In this document: positions 43,586 through 55,826 of the stretch, in pieces
How positions within the stretch are numbered: position 1 is the first letter of the stretch
How the letters are laid out: the number at the start of each line of letters is the position of its first letter
NCBI GenBank assembly: GCA_003952965.2
Contig: CM025851.1
Location: 1,473,649-1,537,648 of the forward strand
DNA length: 64,000 bases
Source of the DNA: Morella rubra
Lineage: Eukaryota > Streptophyta > Magnoliopsida > Fagales > Myricaceae
Reading direction: 5' to 3'
The notes under the pieces: model-generated
What the model was told of the DNA's origin: nothing
What the model saw: only the letters and a program-made list of their open reading frames with translations
Database searches by the model: none
Made by a program: the position numbers and the translations under genes

Positions 43586-46122
43586 AATATGCAGACGAAG
43601 GTAGTAGAATCAGCTACTGCTACTCTGAACTCTGAACTCGAGTTTTGATTCTTGAAGCTGACACACAGAACAACCGGCTCAAGGGTCAGGCCGAGCTTCG
43701 GCCCCTCTATCTGGGCACAGATGCATAGGCCCGAAATGTTTTGTACCGGCCCAACAATGACATAGTTTAGCAATTTAACAATACAATATTCATTCATAAA
43801 TCAATACGCTTCGATAATAGGGACGAATCTAGAAGGAAAGGAGAAGGAAAAGGAAAAGGAAAAGGAAAAGGCGGGGTGAATCCTTCAATAAAATGTTTGA
43901 GAAAAAGCACAATTTTGTCCGTCTTTTAGTTAAAAGCTGTCCCTTCGTAAGTTGAAATAGTGTCGTCCCATTCACCCACTTTAAACTCCTACTTTCGGTC
44001 CTTGGTTGATAAGCTTCGAAGTATATAAGACGATGCCATCTCAGGGTGAAAACTTTGGGCGATTATCCCATCAGTGGCCCTCAGTGTCTAATATCTCTTG
44101 CAAGCGGACCATGCTTGCCGAGTAGACAAGGCCTTGTCCTTGTGTCATCGATCTGTTGCACGCAAGATGCTGATGCAAGGCATCTAGGTCCACACTTTAC
44201 AGGTTGGGAATCCTTTCCAAGTACGGATTATTGGAACTATCTGATGACTTTTGAATGGTCTCTGGTGGCAAAGATCTCTGAGACGATTTTGATTCCAGTG
44301 ACCCCTTCCATGGTTTTGCTGGTTATGACCGGCTGCTACCTGTCGTCACATATATTTCTTCTTTTGGGCGTATGCTATGTAAGCTGTCAAAAACATTTTA
44401 AATTTGAGAAAAGAAAAAAAAACATTTTAAATCAGTTTCAACAGCGGCCTTGCACTGTATAAAAACAAGGTCCTTTAAATCCCACAGAACCTCGAGGTGC
44501 CTATCGGGAATCTGCTTGTTATAGTTGATGAATTAACTCATTGCAGCATAAAAGTTGGGCTACGAGCTTTCAAACGAATACTTGCATCCTTTTGTGTCGG
44601 GGAAGAGAAATTTTTTTCAAAGTTTTCTGCTAGTCCAGACATGGTGATATTATATGTATGTGCATACTAGTGGGGGCATGCCCGTAGATTCAGGGAGCTG
44701 AGCATACCAAAGAACAGTAGTGTAAATCCTATTAAATGTTTCGCAGCTACCTCTAAACCCTAGTACTGCGATTGTCACCTTATTGCCACCAAGTACATAT
44801 CTTTCTTTATAAAAATATAGTCTTTAAGATGAATACTTTATGATTAATAGCTTTGGCAGTTCCAATTACACTACTCTGTAAAAGCTTGTGGTACGTAATG
44901 ATTCTTACTCCCACTTTTAAGAACTACTACAGTACTACTATACTTCTACAGAGCCACAGCACAGTGCCACCACCTGTCCTGTATCACCGGGGTCCCCTAC
45001 CTCAAAGTCTACTGACTCCAGTCTCCAGCCAACCCACGACATACACCAGTATCAGCATTTCCCCTGCCATGGAAAAACAGCCACTTTTAGCTTTACCTGC
45101 GGCGTTTGCCTCGTCGATCAGTGCATTTATGCATTGCCAAATCAGCGAAGACAGGAAGTAAGACAAAACAAAATTGAAAGCAGCAAGACTAATATGACTA
45201 AACCGAACCATGGGGAGGGGAGCACAAGTGAGAAAGTTTTGACTTCTAGAAACCATGAATATTTGAAGATTACAGACATAATAATGGTAGGTGGGGCTTC
45301 ATTAGTGCTGAGTCTCTGACCGTGAGCGTGGAGCTGCTCCCTCAACATCATCATCATTTCCCTTAAAGAAGGTGGATATGGCAGCCTAGTTAGTCAAATA
45401 CATTATAATGGTTCAGAGTGCCCTATGTAGATTGTGTTTCAACTTAGGGGAAAACTCAGTGGACATTACATTCTTTTCCTTTTGACAAACATTGCCATAC
45501 GCCGTAAAACTGGGGATCCTTGTTATACCAAGTCCCCAAACTTTTGGCTGGCCCAGCCTTTACCTAATTGAAAATAAAATTACGATCATCATTCAACAGA
45601 TCATACCTTTCATTTTATATGCTTTTAATTGATTAAAGTCTTCGTTGGACGTTTCAGGATTGGGCATCAGAAGGTTCTGTAAGTTACTCACACATAGCTT
45701 TGCTCTCATCTCATTATATCCACTGATAAATTCGTCTTCAGAAACAACGCAGGGTGACATATCTTCAGCTTTTGTACGTCTAAATCAAATCGAGAAGAGG
45801 ATGGGGTCCCCCCCGGTAAAAATGGAAAAGGGAAAAATAATCGAATCCTCCGGATCAGATTACTGGCTACAACCCGCGTTTAGAAAACTGCAATTTAAAG
45901 TAAAGAGCAGAAATGGGGGGGTTAAACTGGATGCAGGCAGCAGGTCAAGGACTTTTGTTCCCAGCGAGGGGCAGGCAATCCTTTCGTCGAGAAGAAAGAA
46001 AGATACTGTCCGCGGATTTCTTTTGGCAGCTTGTGTCCTTTTAAGAGCCTCTGTAGTTCTAGGAGGAGACATTAGGACGACGTGAAGAAAATTTTGTACG
46101 TTCTAGAGTCCAACTATTCTTC
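43586..46122. other. Intergenic, no gene supported
   Basis: It contains a short AAAAGG tandem tract at about 43842-43871. Open frames at 44046-44462 (GTG start) and 45645-46085 (TTG start, internal ATGs) have no recognisable family. The 43586-43900 part is the lectin gene's leader and promoter side. Confidence 0.4.
43842..43871. repeat. (GGAAAA)n short tandem repeat
   Basis: About five tandem copies of the hexamer GGAAAA lie some 260 bases upstream of the lectin start codon. Confidence 0.8.
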
Positions 46123-47812
46123 ACTCTGAGATAGGACCCCATCGTCTTGTTCAACTTCAACTCCATATAATGTCATTGAAGACTCCGAACTAGCTAGACT
46201 GGAACAATTGGTCATATGATGTTTTGCCATATTTCCTTGTATTTAAGAGCCTTCTGATTTCTGAAATCAAGGAGTTTCCTTTATTTTATTTCTAATTACA
46301 CACAGCTCTGATTGCATTTAACTGATACTTTTTGTCCTCACTAGACGAATTAACTGGGGAAGGTTTGTTCTTCCGATCCATTTAATATCTGTCCGCCACA
46401 AACGGAAAAAATATATATTACAGCCCATATATATATACATAAAAGTTCGGTGTATTTTCCAGTCTAAACCTTCAATCATGCCCCACAAGACCGATGTCTA
46501 ATTTATCATGTTCTAATCGTGGCATAGCTTCCTGGCCTCTGCTACAGTACCACGAGGATATCGAACGTCGACATGTAAATTTACCAGCAAGCTGATTTTG
46601 AGTCGTGCTCAAACAGTCAAGCTGTAAACGTAAGTGGCATTTATCAAATTACGAGGTCATACGGTTTTGTAGTTCATTCTGGTCGGAATTCATGTTTGGT
46701 ACTAGAAGTCCTCCCGAAAGAGGTCGACTGTCAAACTGCCCTATCCACGCCTTCTGTATGGTGTTACTTATTTCGGGAAATTGATTATTATTCACGAAAA
46801 AGAGCTAGAGATCAATGCCTGGAATAACCAATGCAATGGACAGTACTATTGAATTGGTTGGTGCCGTGTGGAAAAGGAGATATCGTATTGCGTGGGATTG
46901 CTAAGAAGGTTGGGTTTCATGTTCTAAGAGAGAGAACTAGCTAGCTTAAAAGAACCTTTAGTTCAAATTGCAGCAATGTTTAAAGGAGTTTTTTTAAGGG
47001 TTTCATCACATGTACATGATTCCTTTGCCTATGGGACACTCAATGTGAGGCCCAAAGCGGAAAAAAGAAGTCCTTAAATATCATCAGCTTGCACCGCCTT
47101 GGATTCTAATTAAAGTCCCTAAAAGCATGTGATTTTGGGGCTCTTGACTCAGGGCCACCACAACTGTACCCGTGCCAGTCTGCTCTCTATCACCTCTCAC
47201 ACCCTACCCCTCTGGCTCTGGGTTGGTCAAGGAGAAAACAATGTTAACAAAACTCAGCCAGCTCTAACCGAGAAGCTGTACTCTAGAAAACTGACGAAGT
47301 AGTCGATCATTAATTGTTAGATGCTTAAAATCATTTTCTGCAAAGAGAAAGTTACTTTTGTAAAAAGGATTAATCAAAATGTCGGTACATAGTTTGTGTG
47401 ATATAATAGTTTCCAGCAGCGAGGTAGATTGTCAGTTAGATATCTAGCTAGAAATTGAAGTCCAAATTAGTAATTACCCCGCGGTGTTAATTTTGTTAAT
47501 CGCAAAGGTAATTGCTAGTAAATACCTTTCCCAATTTGTTACCTGTTAGGTCATTTTATGGCGAACAGGAGCATATGGCTACAGTGAGTGAAAACCAAAG
47601 ATCTGCAAATAACTTGGCTGCAAAATGTTTTACCTTCCCCCAACTTCTCTGACATTAAAAAAATAAGGTATAATTTCCCTTTTAGTGCAGTTTATCTTCC
47701 CATCAACTAATACTACTTTCTATCCTTTTCGAGAGTATCTACCAGCTAATTTATATGCCCGTATCCATATATATGTCGTTCTTTACATAATACTTCTAGG
47801 ACACGACTTGGA
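46123..47812. repeat. 1690-bp tandem duplication, unit 1
   Basis: The unit begins ACTCTGAGATAGG and ends CACGACTTGGA. It repeats at 47891-49580 with a constant offset of 1768 and no difference noticed by eye. It is non-coding in all frames as far as recognised. Confidence 0.95.
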
Positions 47813-47890
47813 ATTTGTTACCTGTTAGGTCATTTTATGGCGAACAGGAGCATATGGCTACAGTGAGTGAAAACCAAAGATCTGCAAATA
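47813..47890. repeat. Filler between duplication units, copied from unit interior
   Basis: The linker (with its overlaps, 47812-47893) is an exact copy of 47533-47614, offset 279. It has 2-4 base overlaps with the flanking units (AA on the left, ACT on the right). The same 82 bases occur a third time inside unit 2, near 49301. Confidence 0.9.
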
Positions 47891-49580
47891 ACTCTGAGAT
47901 AGGACCCCATCGTCTTGTTCAACTTCAACTCCATATAATGTCATTGAAGACTCCGAACTAGCTAGACTGGAACAATTGGTCATATGATGTTTTGCCATAT
48001 TTCCTTGTATTTAAGAGCCTTCTGATTTCTGAAATCAAGGAGTTTCCTTTATTTTATTTCTAATTACACACAGCTCTGATTGCATTTAACTGATACTTTT
48101 TGTCCTCACTAGACGAATTAACTGGGGAAGGTTTGTTCTTCCGATCCATTTAATATCTGTCCGCCACAAACGGAAAAAATATATATTACAGCCCATATAT
48201 ATATACATAAAAGTTCGGTGTATTTTCCAGTCTAAACCTTCAATCATGCCCCACAAGACCGATGTCTAATTTATCATGTTCTAATCGTGGCATAGCTTCC
48301 TGGCCTCTGCTACAGTACCACGAGGATATCGAACGTCGACATGTAAATTTACCAGCAAGCTGATTTTGAGTCGTGCTCAAACAGTCAAGCTGTAAACGTA
48401 AGTGGCATTTATCAAATTACGAGGTCATACGGTTTTGTAGTTCATTCTGGTCGGAATTCATGTTTGGTACTAGAAGTCCTCCCGAAAGAGGTCGACTGTC
48501 AAACTGCCCTATCCACGCCTTCTGTATGGTGTTACTTATTTCGGGAAATTGATTATTATTCACGAAAAAGAGCTAGAGATCAATGCCTGGAATAACCAAT
48601 GCAATGGACAGTACTATTGAATTGGTTGGTGCCGTGTGGAAAAGGAGATATCGTATTGCGTGGGATTGCTAAGAAGGTTGGGTTTCATGTTCTAAGAGAG
48701 AGAACTAGCTAGCTTAAAAGAACCTTTAGTTCAAATTGCAGCAATGTTTAAAGGAGTTTTTTTAAGGGTTTCATCACATGTACATGATTCCTTTGCCTAT
48801 GGGACACTCAATGTGAGGCCCAAAGCGGAAAAAAGAAGTCCTTAAATATCATCAGCTTGCACCGCCTTGGATTCTAATTAAAGTCCCTAAAAGCATGTGA
48901 TTTTGGGGCTCTTGACTCAGGGCCACCACAACTGTACCCGTGCCAGTCTGCTCTCTATCACCTCTCACACCCTACCCCTCTGGCTCTGGGTTGGTCAAGG
49001 AGAAAACAATGTTAACAAAACTCAGCCAGCTCTAACCGAGAAGCTGTACTCTAGAAAACTGACGAAGTAGTCGATCATTAATTGTTAGATGCTTAAAATC
49101 ATTTTCTGCAAAGAGAAAGTTACTTTTGTAAAAAGGATTAATCAAAATGTCGGTACATAGTTTGTGTGATATAATAGTTTCCAGCAGCGAGGTAGATTGT
49201 CAGTTAGATATCTAGCTAGAAATTGAAGTCCAAATTAGTAATTACCCCGCGGTGTTAATTTTGTTAATCGCAAAGGTAATTGCTAGTAAATACCTTTCCC
49301 AATTTGTTACCTGTTAGGTCATTTTATGGCGAACAGGAGCATATGGCTACAGTGAGTGAAAACCAAAGATCTGCAAATAACTTGGCTGCAAAATGTTTTA
49401 CCTTCCCCCAACTTCTCTGACATTAAAAAAATAAGGTATAATTTCCCTTTTAGTGCAGTTTATCTTCCCATCAACTAATACTACTTTCTATCCTTTTCGA
49501 GAGTATCTACCAGCTAATTTATATGCCCGTATCCATATATATGTCGTTCTTTACATAATACTTCTAGGACACGACTTGGA
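47891..49580. repeat. 1690-bp tandem duplication, unit 2
   Basis: Second copy of 46123-47812. After 49580 the sequence diverges (GATTAGGTGTTAAG), whereas unit 1 runs into the filler. Confidence 0.95.
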
Positions 49581-50500
49581 GATTAGGTGTTAAGTGCGTA
49601 CATAGCTGTAGAAGATCCTAAAAATATTCACCGAAGTTATTGCTTTACTTATAAGCTCCTTGGAGTAAACGAACACTCAACTGTGTGTATGTATTGACCT
49701 CTAGAATAACCTGCAACAGATCTCTAATTTTCCCCAAAGATGAGTTACTGGTCTTCTTCCTCTAATTTAATTTCATTGATATATAGGCAAGTCTGATATT
49801 GTTTACACGTTCTTAATGAATAAAAATTAAGAAATAAATGTGTCTTTTTTTTTTTTTACTTTTAGCCCATGAAAATAAGGGAGAGAAATATGTTCACAAA
49901 CTAACACTGGTAAAATAAGTGAAATTCCCATTTGTGACAACTGTAAACAACAACACTAGGAGGCCGACTGAGTCACTGACCTGTTGGACTTTGGCAACAC
50001 TTGATCTCGGAGCGGAGCTCCGGTTTCTAGGGTTGAGCTATATTCCTCTGAAAATCAGATCCAAGATGCCCACATAAGACTTTTATTATGACTTGCATCC
50101 ATATATAAGAAAATAAACAAGGAATGACTCCATGGTGAATAGAAGCAAGCATCTTTTGCCAGAAGACGCAATATCATGATCATGACCGATTTTCCAAGAA
50201 TACTTTGGGACAAGTAGTTCAAGAAGAAAACAAAGTTGAGGAGTACGATGCAAATTGTAGGATTCATGCAAAGGCGAGCTCTTGGACCTTGGTGATGATT
50301 TAAGAAAGTTAGAGAAAAAGGTTAAGAGGATTATACAGTTATCAAGGACGACTTACTGGAATTAGAGGGGTTTGCTTCTATCTCGGTTCAGTATATGGGA
50401 AGCTGCTCTCCGGCGAGGTTGCAGTGACTGGCTGGATCGGTTTCCATGCAGGAAAAGAGGCTGCGGAGTGTATATACTTCACCGTGCAGGTGAATTAGAA
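49581..50500. other. Region 3' of MIR393
   Basis: No protein family was recognised. Because MIR393 is on the minus strand, the part between 50000 and 50500 may belong to the 3' end of its primary transcript. Confidence 0.4.
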
Positions 50501-50602
50501 GCTACCAAAGGATGAATCCAAAGGGATAGCATGATCCGAAATTGCGAGAGAGTTTGAAGCGCGCTTGGGATCAATGCGATCCCTTTGGATGCCTCCTCTA
50601 GC
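50501..50602 (-). ncRNA. MIR393: MIR393 precursor hairpin
   Basis: The mature 5p strand lies on the minus strand at 50568-50589 (22 nt). It begins TCCAAAGGGATCGC and ends ATTGATCC, identical to canonical plant miR393. The 3p strand is at 50515-50535, ATCATGCTATCC... to TTTGGATT, one base from the common miR393 star. The arms pair over the full duplex. Outer pairing GCTA/TAGC extends the stem to 50501-50602, with a loop of about 30 bases. Mature miR393 targets TIR1/AFB auxin-receptor mRNAs and, as a 22-mer, can trigger phasiRNAs; that is family knowledge. The gene is transcribed towards lower coordinates, so its promoter should lie above 50650. Confidence 0.97.
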
Positions 50603-53600
50603 TGCAGTAGAAAACCCACAAAGTTCCTTCAACCTTTCTCTTTCTCTCAACCCCTCTCTCCTGTTTGTTGTGTCTTGTAGAAGAAAGTGGTTTGAGGGAG
50701 ACTTCAATATAAAAGAGACCTAAGTGATCTTAACAACGATTAAATTTCATCTTTATTTTCTCTTTTGGAAATAAATCCGTAGAATTTTCTAAATTTCTAT
50801 AGATTTTACCAACGCTTTCAAAAGATATTTCTACGCTTGTAGACCCCATTCTCTAACAAAACCAGACACATGGAAAAGGTTTTACCAGTCTTGGGTCAGC
50901 TATCCTTTCTTAGAATTTCCCAACAAGTTGGCACCCGATATTATTACTATTTTCCCTTGTTATTTTCCTTATTTTAATCAAGACTTGTGGTCCAGTCCAT
51001 GTTCCCCTTCTCACACCAACCTTTTTTTATGCTTGTTTCATAAGGCATACATTCTCACGGATACTTTAAAATACCTAATTTTATATTATAAAATAATATA
51101 TATTTATTATATAGTTATTAAATGAGTCCATATTCATATTGGTAAATGATACGGTCATATGATTGACCCGGAAATAGATATATATAGCGGCGATCCAAAG
51201 CATAGAATCTGTCGACTGTCGAGTAGGCTTATGTAGACGTGGTACAAGATGCATGTATGGTGTTGCACATGTATAGTACCCTAGTGATACAATACCATAT
51301 TTTCGTGAAAACTTCTCTTAGACTGACATGTAAATATATAATATTTTTATTGACTTAAAATAAATATAGCTAAGTAGTACTATTTATCGTTCTAATAAAA
51401 TAACCCTATAGATGTTGCACATGGATAGGCATGACCAAATTCATAATAGGGTGCAGTAGACTAGTAGTAGTCTTGCCAAGTTGCCAACAAGAATATCTTA
51501 GCTGTCCATTCATCGAAAACAAAACATTCTTGTGATATGAAGAGCTTGAATGTGATCTTGAGTCGCGCGTGTACGTAGAATCCCCATAACAGGTTGATCA
51601 AGGTACTGTCTGATTTTTCATTTTCAAATTAATTAGTAGATTTTATACTCTATATCTGGTAAAAAAAACTTTGTACATGATATGGGATCCCAACCTCTAA
51701 CCGAAGCGATTGGTAGATATATACTTGATGATCTGAGGCCCACTTCGTTAATTCATGATGGGTAACGGGGACTGGTAGCTAGAGCAGTGAATTTTTTGAA
51801 TATATCATAAATGGAGGCTGACGAGATCAGGTTCTGTTCGATGAGCGAAATGGTGCTGCAGATTCTCCAAATGCACATGTTAGAAGAATATGCAGACCAC
51901 ATAAATGCTGATAAAAAGCTATGTAGAGTGGGGTTCTTCTTTGGCTGAATAGTGGATATTTTACTCGTTCTTTCGAATGATCTTCTTGTTGAAAGCTCCT
52001 AGCCAGGGCAAGAATAACAAGAAGAATTGAAAGCCAAAAAAAGAAGCCCTCTATATATACACCAAATGCGAAAACTTACAATGATTCTTGCAGTGTGGCA
52101 AAGTTTACATGACATTCATTGAAGACAGTGTGATTCACAAGGTAGATGCCATAATGCCATCACTTGATTGAGTTTTACTGTTGAAGTCCCACTCCAATTA
52201 TGAAAACATTTTACCAAAGGAGAATTTGAAAAGGAGAGTTGGCTTTCTTTTCAAACTTTACCAGCTTTACAAATTCTAGCTAGTCAGTTTCCAACCGGCA
52301 GGTCAAAGGGAAACTCGTTCTATACAATCAGTACTGCTATCGTCCACTTTACATGTGACCTCCAAATTAATTAAACTCTCCGGATCCTTGTCACATTCTC
52401 TTAGCTATTCCAATGTACGTACTTGAAAGGAGAAAAACCAGTCTAGTGCTTGGCAGCACCATTGCTTCCTTCCAAGCCATCTATAAGCCCTTCTTGACGA
52501 AGGCTATCACTTGTTGCTTCATATCAGATCGTGATGGGTGGTGCTAGATCTTGTCCACACTAGTGAAGCACAAATGGACCACAAGAACAGTGGAGGATTT
52601 TTCTCTGGTGCTGTACAGACCCCACCACCATATATTTACTCCCTCACGCATAATGCATAGTGGGGTAATTTGTGGCTGGCTGACACTGTCTGATGTGATT
52701 TTGAAAGTAGGGTTTGGTTCACTCCTGATCAGGACATACATGTTCCTGATTTGCAGGACACAAATGTTATTTCCACACAGACCTTGTAACCCATCTAGTG
52801 GAGCACAAGGACCTTGAATGAGCCTGCCATTTGCTGCTCTTTATATTCCATTAATTCATCTTTCACACGATAAATTCGCTCAATGCCAGCTCATGAACTC
52901 TCAGTACGTTCGTTCTTGTTTGGATTCACTTTGAGGATTGGGATAGAACGAATAGACTCTATCAGTTTCTAGTGGTAGCCATTATGACACTAATTTTCAG
53001 ACGTTATTCCGTTCAATATCAATGATGTCATGGTAAAATGACCACATGCATGACCTAATTGTATTGTCGACCCAATTGATTGCAGCACTCTTCTAGAAAA
53101 TAAAAGAGAAGCATGGAATGACCTAAAGTTAGGTCCTATAATTGTGGAGATTAATCAAGTCGATCATTTTTTTAAAAGCGGTTTCTCGGGTTGAATTTCA
53201 TCTCCATCTCCACTACAAAGGGGGTTTTTTCTGGTATTTTTGTTTTCCTCTCTCAGTGGGGCAAGATTCAATTCAGCTGTTCTTATCCTAATATTTTCCA
53301 TTACTATTACCCGCTTTTTTCCTTTTCCTTTTCTTCTTTCATTCAGTAAACCTTAATTAAGACGCGACTCTCCATCTTTATTTAAGTTCTCTGTTTTAGT
53401 TTTCTTCTTCTTCTTCTTTCCCCCTTCTTGTGAGGTTTTGAGTCAATTAATTAATGACCAATTGGTGGTCCTTGAGTGGCCAGCACCTACTTCTATTCCT
53501 TCATTGAACGTTATGAGGTTTGGACCACAACCCGCACGCATGACATCAGTCTGTGTAAGAAGAAAAAAATTAGTGTGTCCAGTACATCGATGTGTAAATC

Positions 53601-54448
53601 TAGCTAGGCTAGTGGCAGAAATAAAGAACACACAGTGCTATTATTTCCATGGTAGTCTTGGAGTCCTAAACCTTTTTCTCCTGACCATGACCAGACCTTC
53701 TCTTCATGATGTCTTGAACCAAATGAAATTTTCTTTTCAGGTAAAATAGTCGAATAGGCGTCGGTGCGGCACTCAAATAAGCCCGACCCAAATCGATCGA
53801 GTTTCAACTAATCTCTTGAGAAGAAATAACAAACACGAAATGGCCATCGAAATAAAGTTTTTGCGGTTGGAATAGGGTTTTTGCAGGAATAGGAATTTGA
53901 ACTAAAACTTTCCATTCGTTCTCAAAGTAACATGTTAGTTGGTTCTAAAAAATATCGACGTTAGGGTTTCGAAAGGGCGCACACACGTAATTGCCCAAAA
54001 AAATAATAAAGAAAACGAAAGCTACACACCCGTTGTTTTCTAACTAGTACATGATTTGCATTGTCACGTGGAGTCAATTAGGACGTCCTCCCACAAAGGA
54101 CAATCCAATTAGTGCTATGGACACCCCCATATACCCTACAATGTCGTCCTACCCTACCCCTATTTGTTTGGCATCAAGGTCTACAACTTTCAATCTGGTT
54201 TTTGTACGAAGTGGGGCATTGAGTGTCGCATAAGGATCGAATTAGGTTTTTCGGAACCTCACATGCGGAAGATGGAGGGTTTCAAGAATTACTTTTATTT
54301 TGCTTCTTGTTGGGATGCTTTTATACGTCACGCGAATTACAACTTCGAAGGTGACTCTAGCGCCTACCGCTGTCTGTCACGTTGGATCCTCTTAGTTAGT
54401 ACAGCGTTGATCAATGTGTTTGACAATAGGCTTTGATTTCTGCAATAT
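50603..54448. other. Long intergenic region upstream of MIR393
   Basis: The first part should contain the MIR393 promoter. A pyrimidine-rich tract lies at about 53390-53430. Short frames (52551-52817, 53438-53749, 54051-54436) have no recognisable domains. No repeat shared within the window was noticed. Confidence 0.4.
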
Positions 54449-55826
54449 GTTTTCTGCCCATATAGGTCCACCCGTCTTGATAACGTAATTTGGTAATGAA
54501 TTCTCATCTGTTGTCCTAAGGGATCACTGAAATTTCGTGCTCTCTTTTGTTGAGTTCCAAGTTTCAAATTCAGCTTTGAGCGGAAAAGGGAAGAAAGAAA
54601 ACTAGCTAGCTAATTGATAGTTACATTCCACACACATCAATCAGGTCGTGTACTTCAATTCCCACTTGGTCACAAATCCATGCTACTACATATCAAAACG
54701 CCGGGAATATTATTTCTGAGTTTCACATATGCGTGTAATTCTTTCCTTCGAGTCATACGCCTTCTCAATCTAAAACAAACAAAGAAATCATATCTAAATT
54801 AGAATGGCGCTATAATTGGGACCCGTCGTTGGTGAAGCATGGATTTGTCTACCTATTGAAGACGTACATTCTTCCAAGCCAATAGTCACAATTGTGGAAA
54901 TCCTAGTCACGCCAGTGGTCGCATGCCAAAAATTTACCCCCTTATTGCCACAAGGAACAAACTTGCTTGGCATGCATTTGTGCCTTGTCCACAAAAGCGA
55001 TTGGCCCTTCGGTGCTCCTACTTTGATTTGTGGTCCTTTTGTAGTTGCATTCTGCAAAGGAACCTTGGCCCGGGCACTTTGGTTGGTTGGAAAGCATGCA
55101 TGCAGCATATCCCTTTCGGTACTATTGTCATCCTGCTTCTTCAATGTTGGTCGATCGTCCAAAATACACTTGTCATGGCTAGCTTTCATTGTTTTTTCAG
55201 CTTTACAAAGAAAATTAATATGCCTTTATTTTTAGCCCTTTTTCCATTTTATGATCCATGCATGCATGTATGCTTCTCCATTCCGCAAAGGGTTTCATTG
55301 CGTATTCAAACAAGTAAGGAAATGCTCCAAGTTTAATAATTAGTGTATGCAAATAAGGAGAGGGGACCATCTGAGGAGTCCAGAGATGAAGTTGCTAGCT
55401 CTTTTAATGCTTCATTACTTACTCCTTAATAACCTCGGATCATAAATATTATATATTCACAACAGGTAAACCGTGAAAAAGAGAGCTTGAAAGGAACACA
55501 TCCTTCTTGAGCATTAGCTAAATTGACGCTTTTCTACAGTACTAATACGTACCTTCCTATACAGTACTAATACTTACCTTCCTATACAGTTAAAAACTTT
55601 ACTAATCATCCCCTTAAATTCATGTTGCTAGTTAACATGCTACAACTTGGAGTTACGGGAATAAGTCCTTAATTTCTGCTTTATGCAAATTTAATCTTAT
55701 ATAAGATTTTAAACATAGGGTGCAAAATAACCCATGAAAAGTATATCTATCACCAAGTCCTTTTCCATGTGTTCTACTTTCGGCTAACACCGCTATCGAT
55801 AAGGGAATCGTGTGTTTCTTTCGTTG
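54449..55826. repeat. ~1.38-kb tandem duplication, unit 1
   Basis: The unit begins GTTTTCTGCCCATATAGG and ends GTTTCTTTCGTTG, where unit 2 begins at once. Differences from unit 2 are few small indels and substitutions. It holds overlapping open frames on both strands (54794-55189 minus, 131 codons with ATG; 54816-55235 plus) that also stay open in unit 2. None is recognised. Confidence 0.92.

Noticed and set aside
44046-44462. 138-codon plus-strand frame
   Set aside because: Starts with GTG, has no in-frame ATG near its beginning and shows no family resemblance.
45645-46085. 146-codon plus-strand frame
   Set aside because: Starts with TTG. Internal ATGs leave a basic sequence without recognised domains, and overlapping minus-strand frames are equally open.
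50495-50707. 70-codon minus-strand frame overlapping the MIR393 hairpin
   Set aside because: Starts with TTG and runs through the hairpin; openness is explained by the RNA structure, so it was not proposed as a miPEP.
52206-52230. miR399-like string ACCAAAGGAGAATT
   Set aside because: Only about 15 of 21 bases agree and no complementary star arm or hairpin is nearby.
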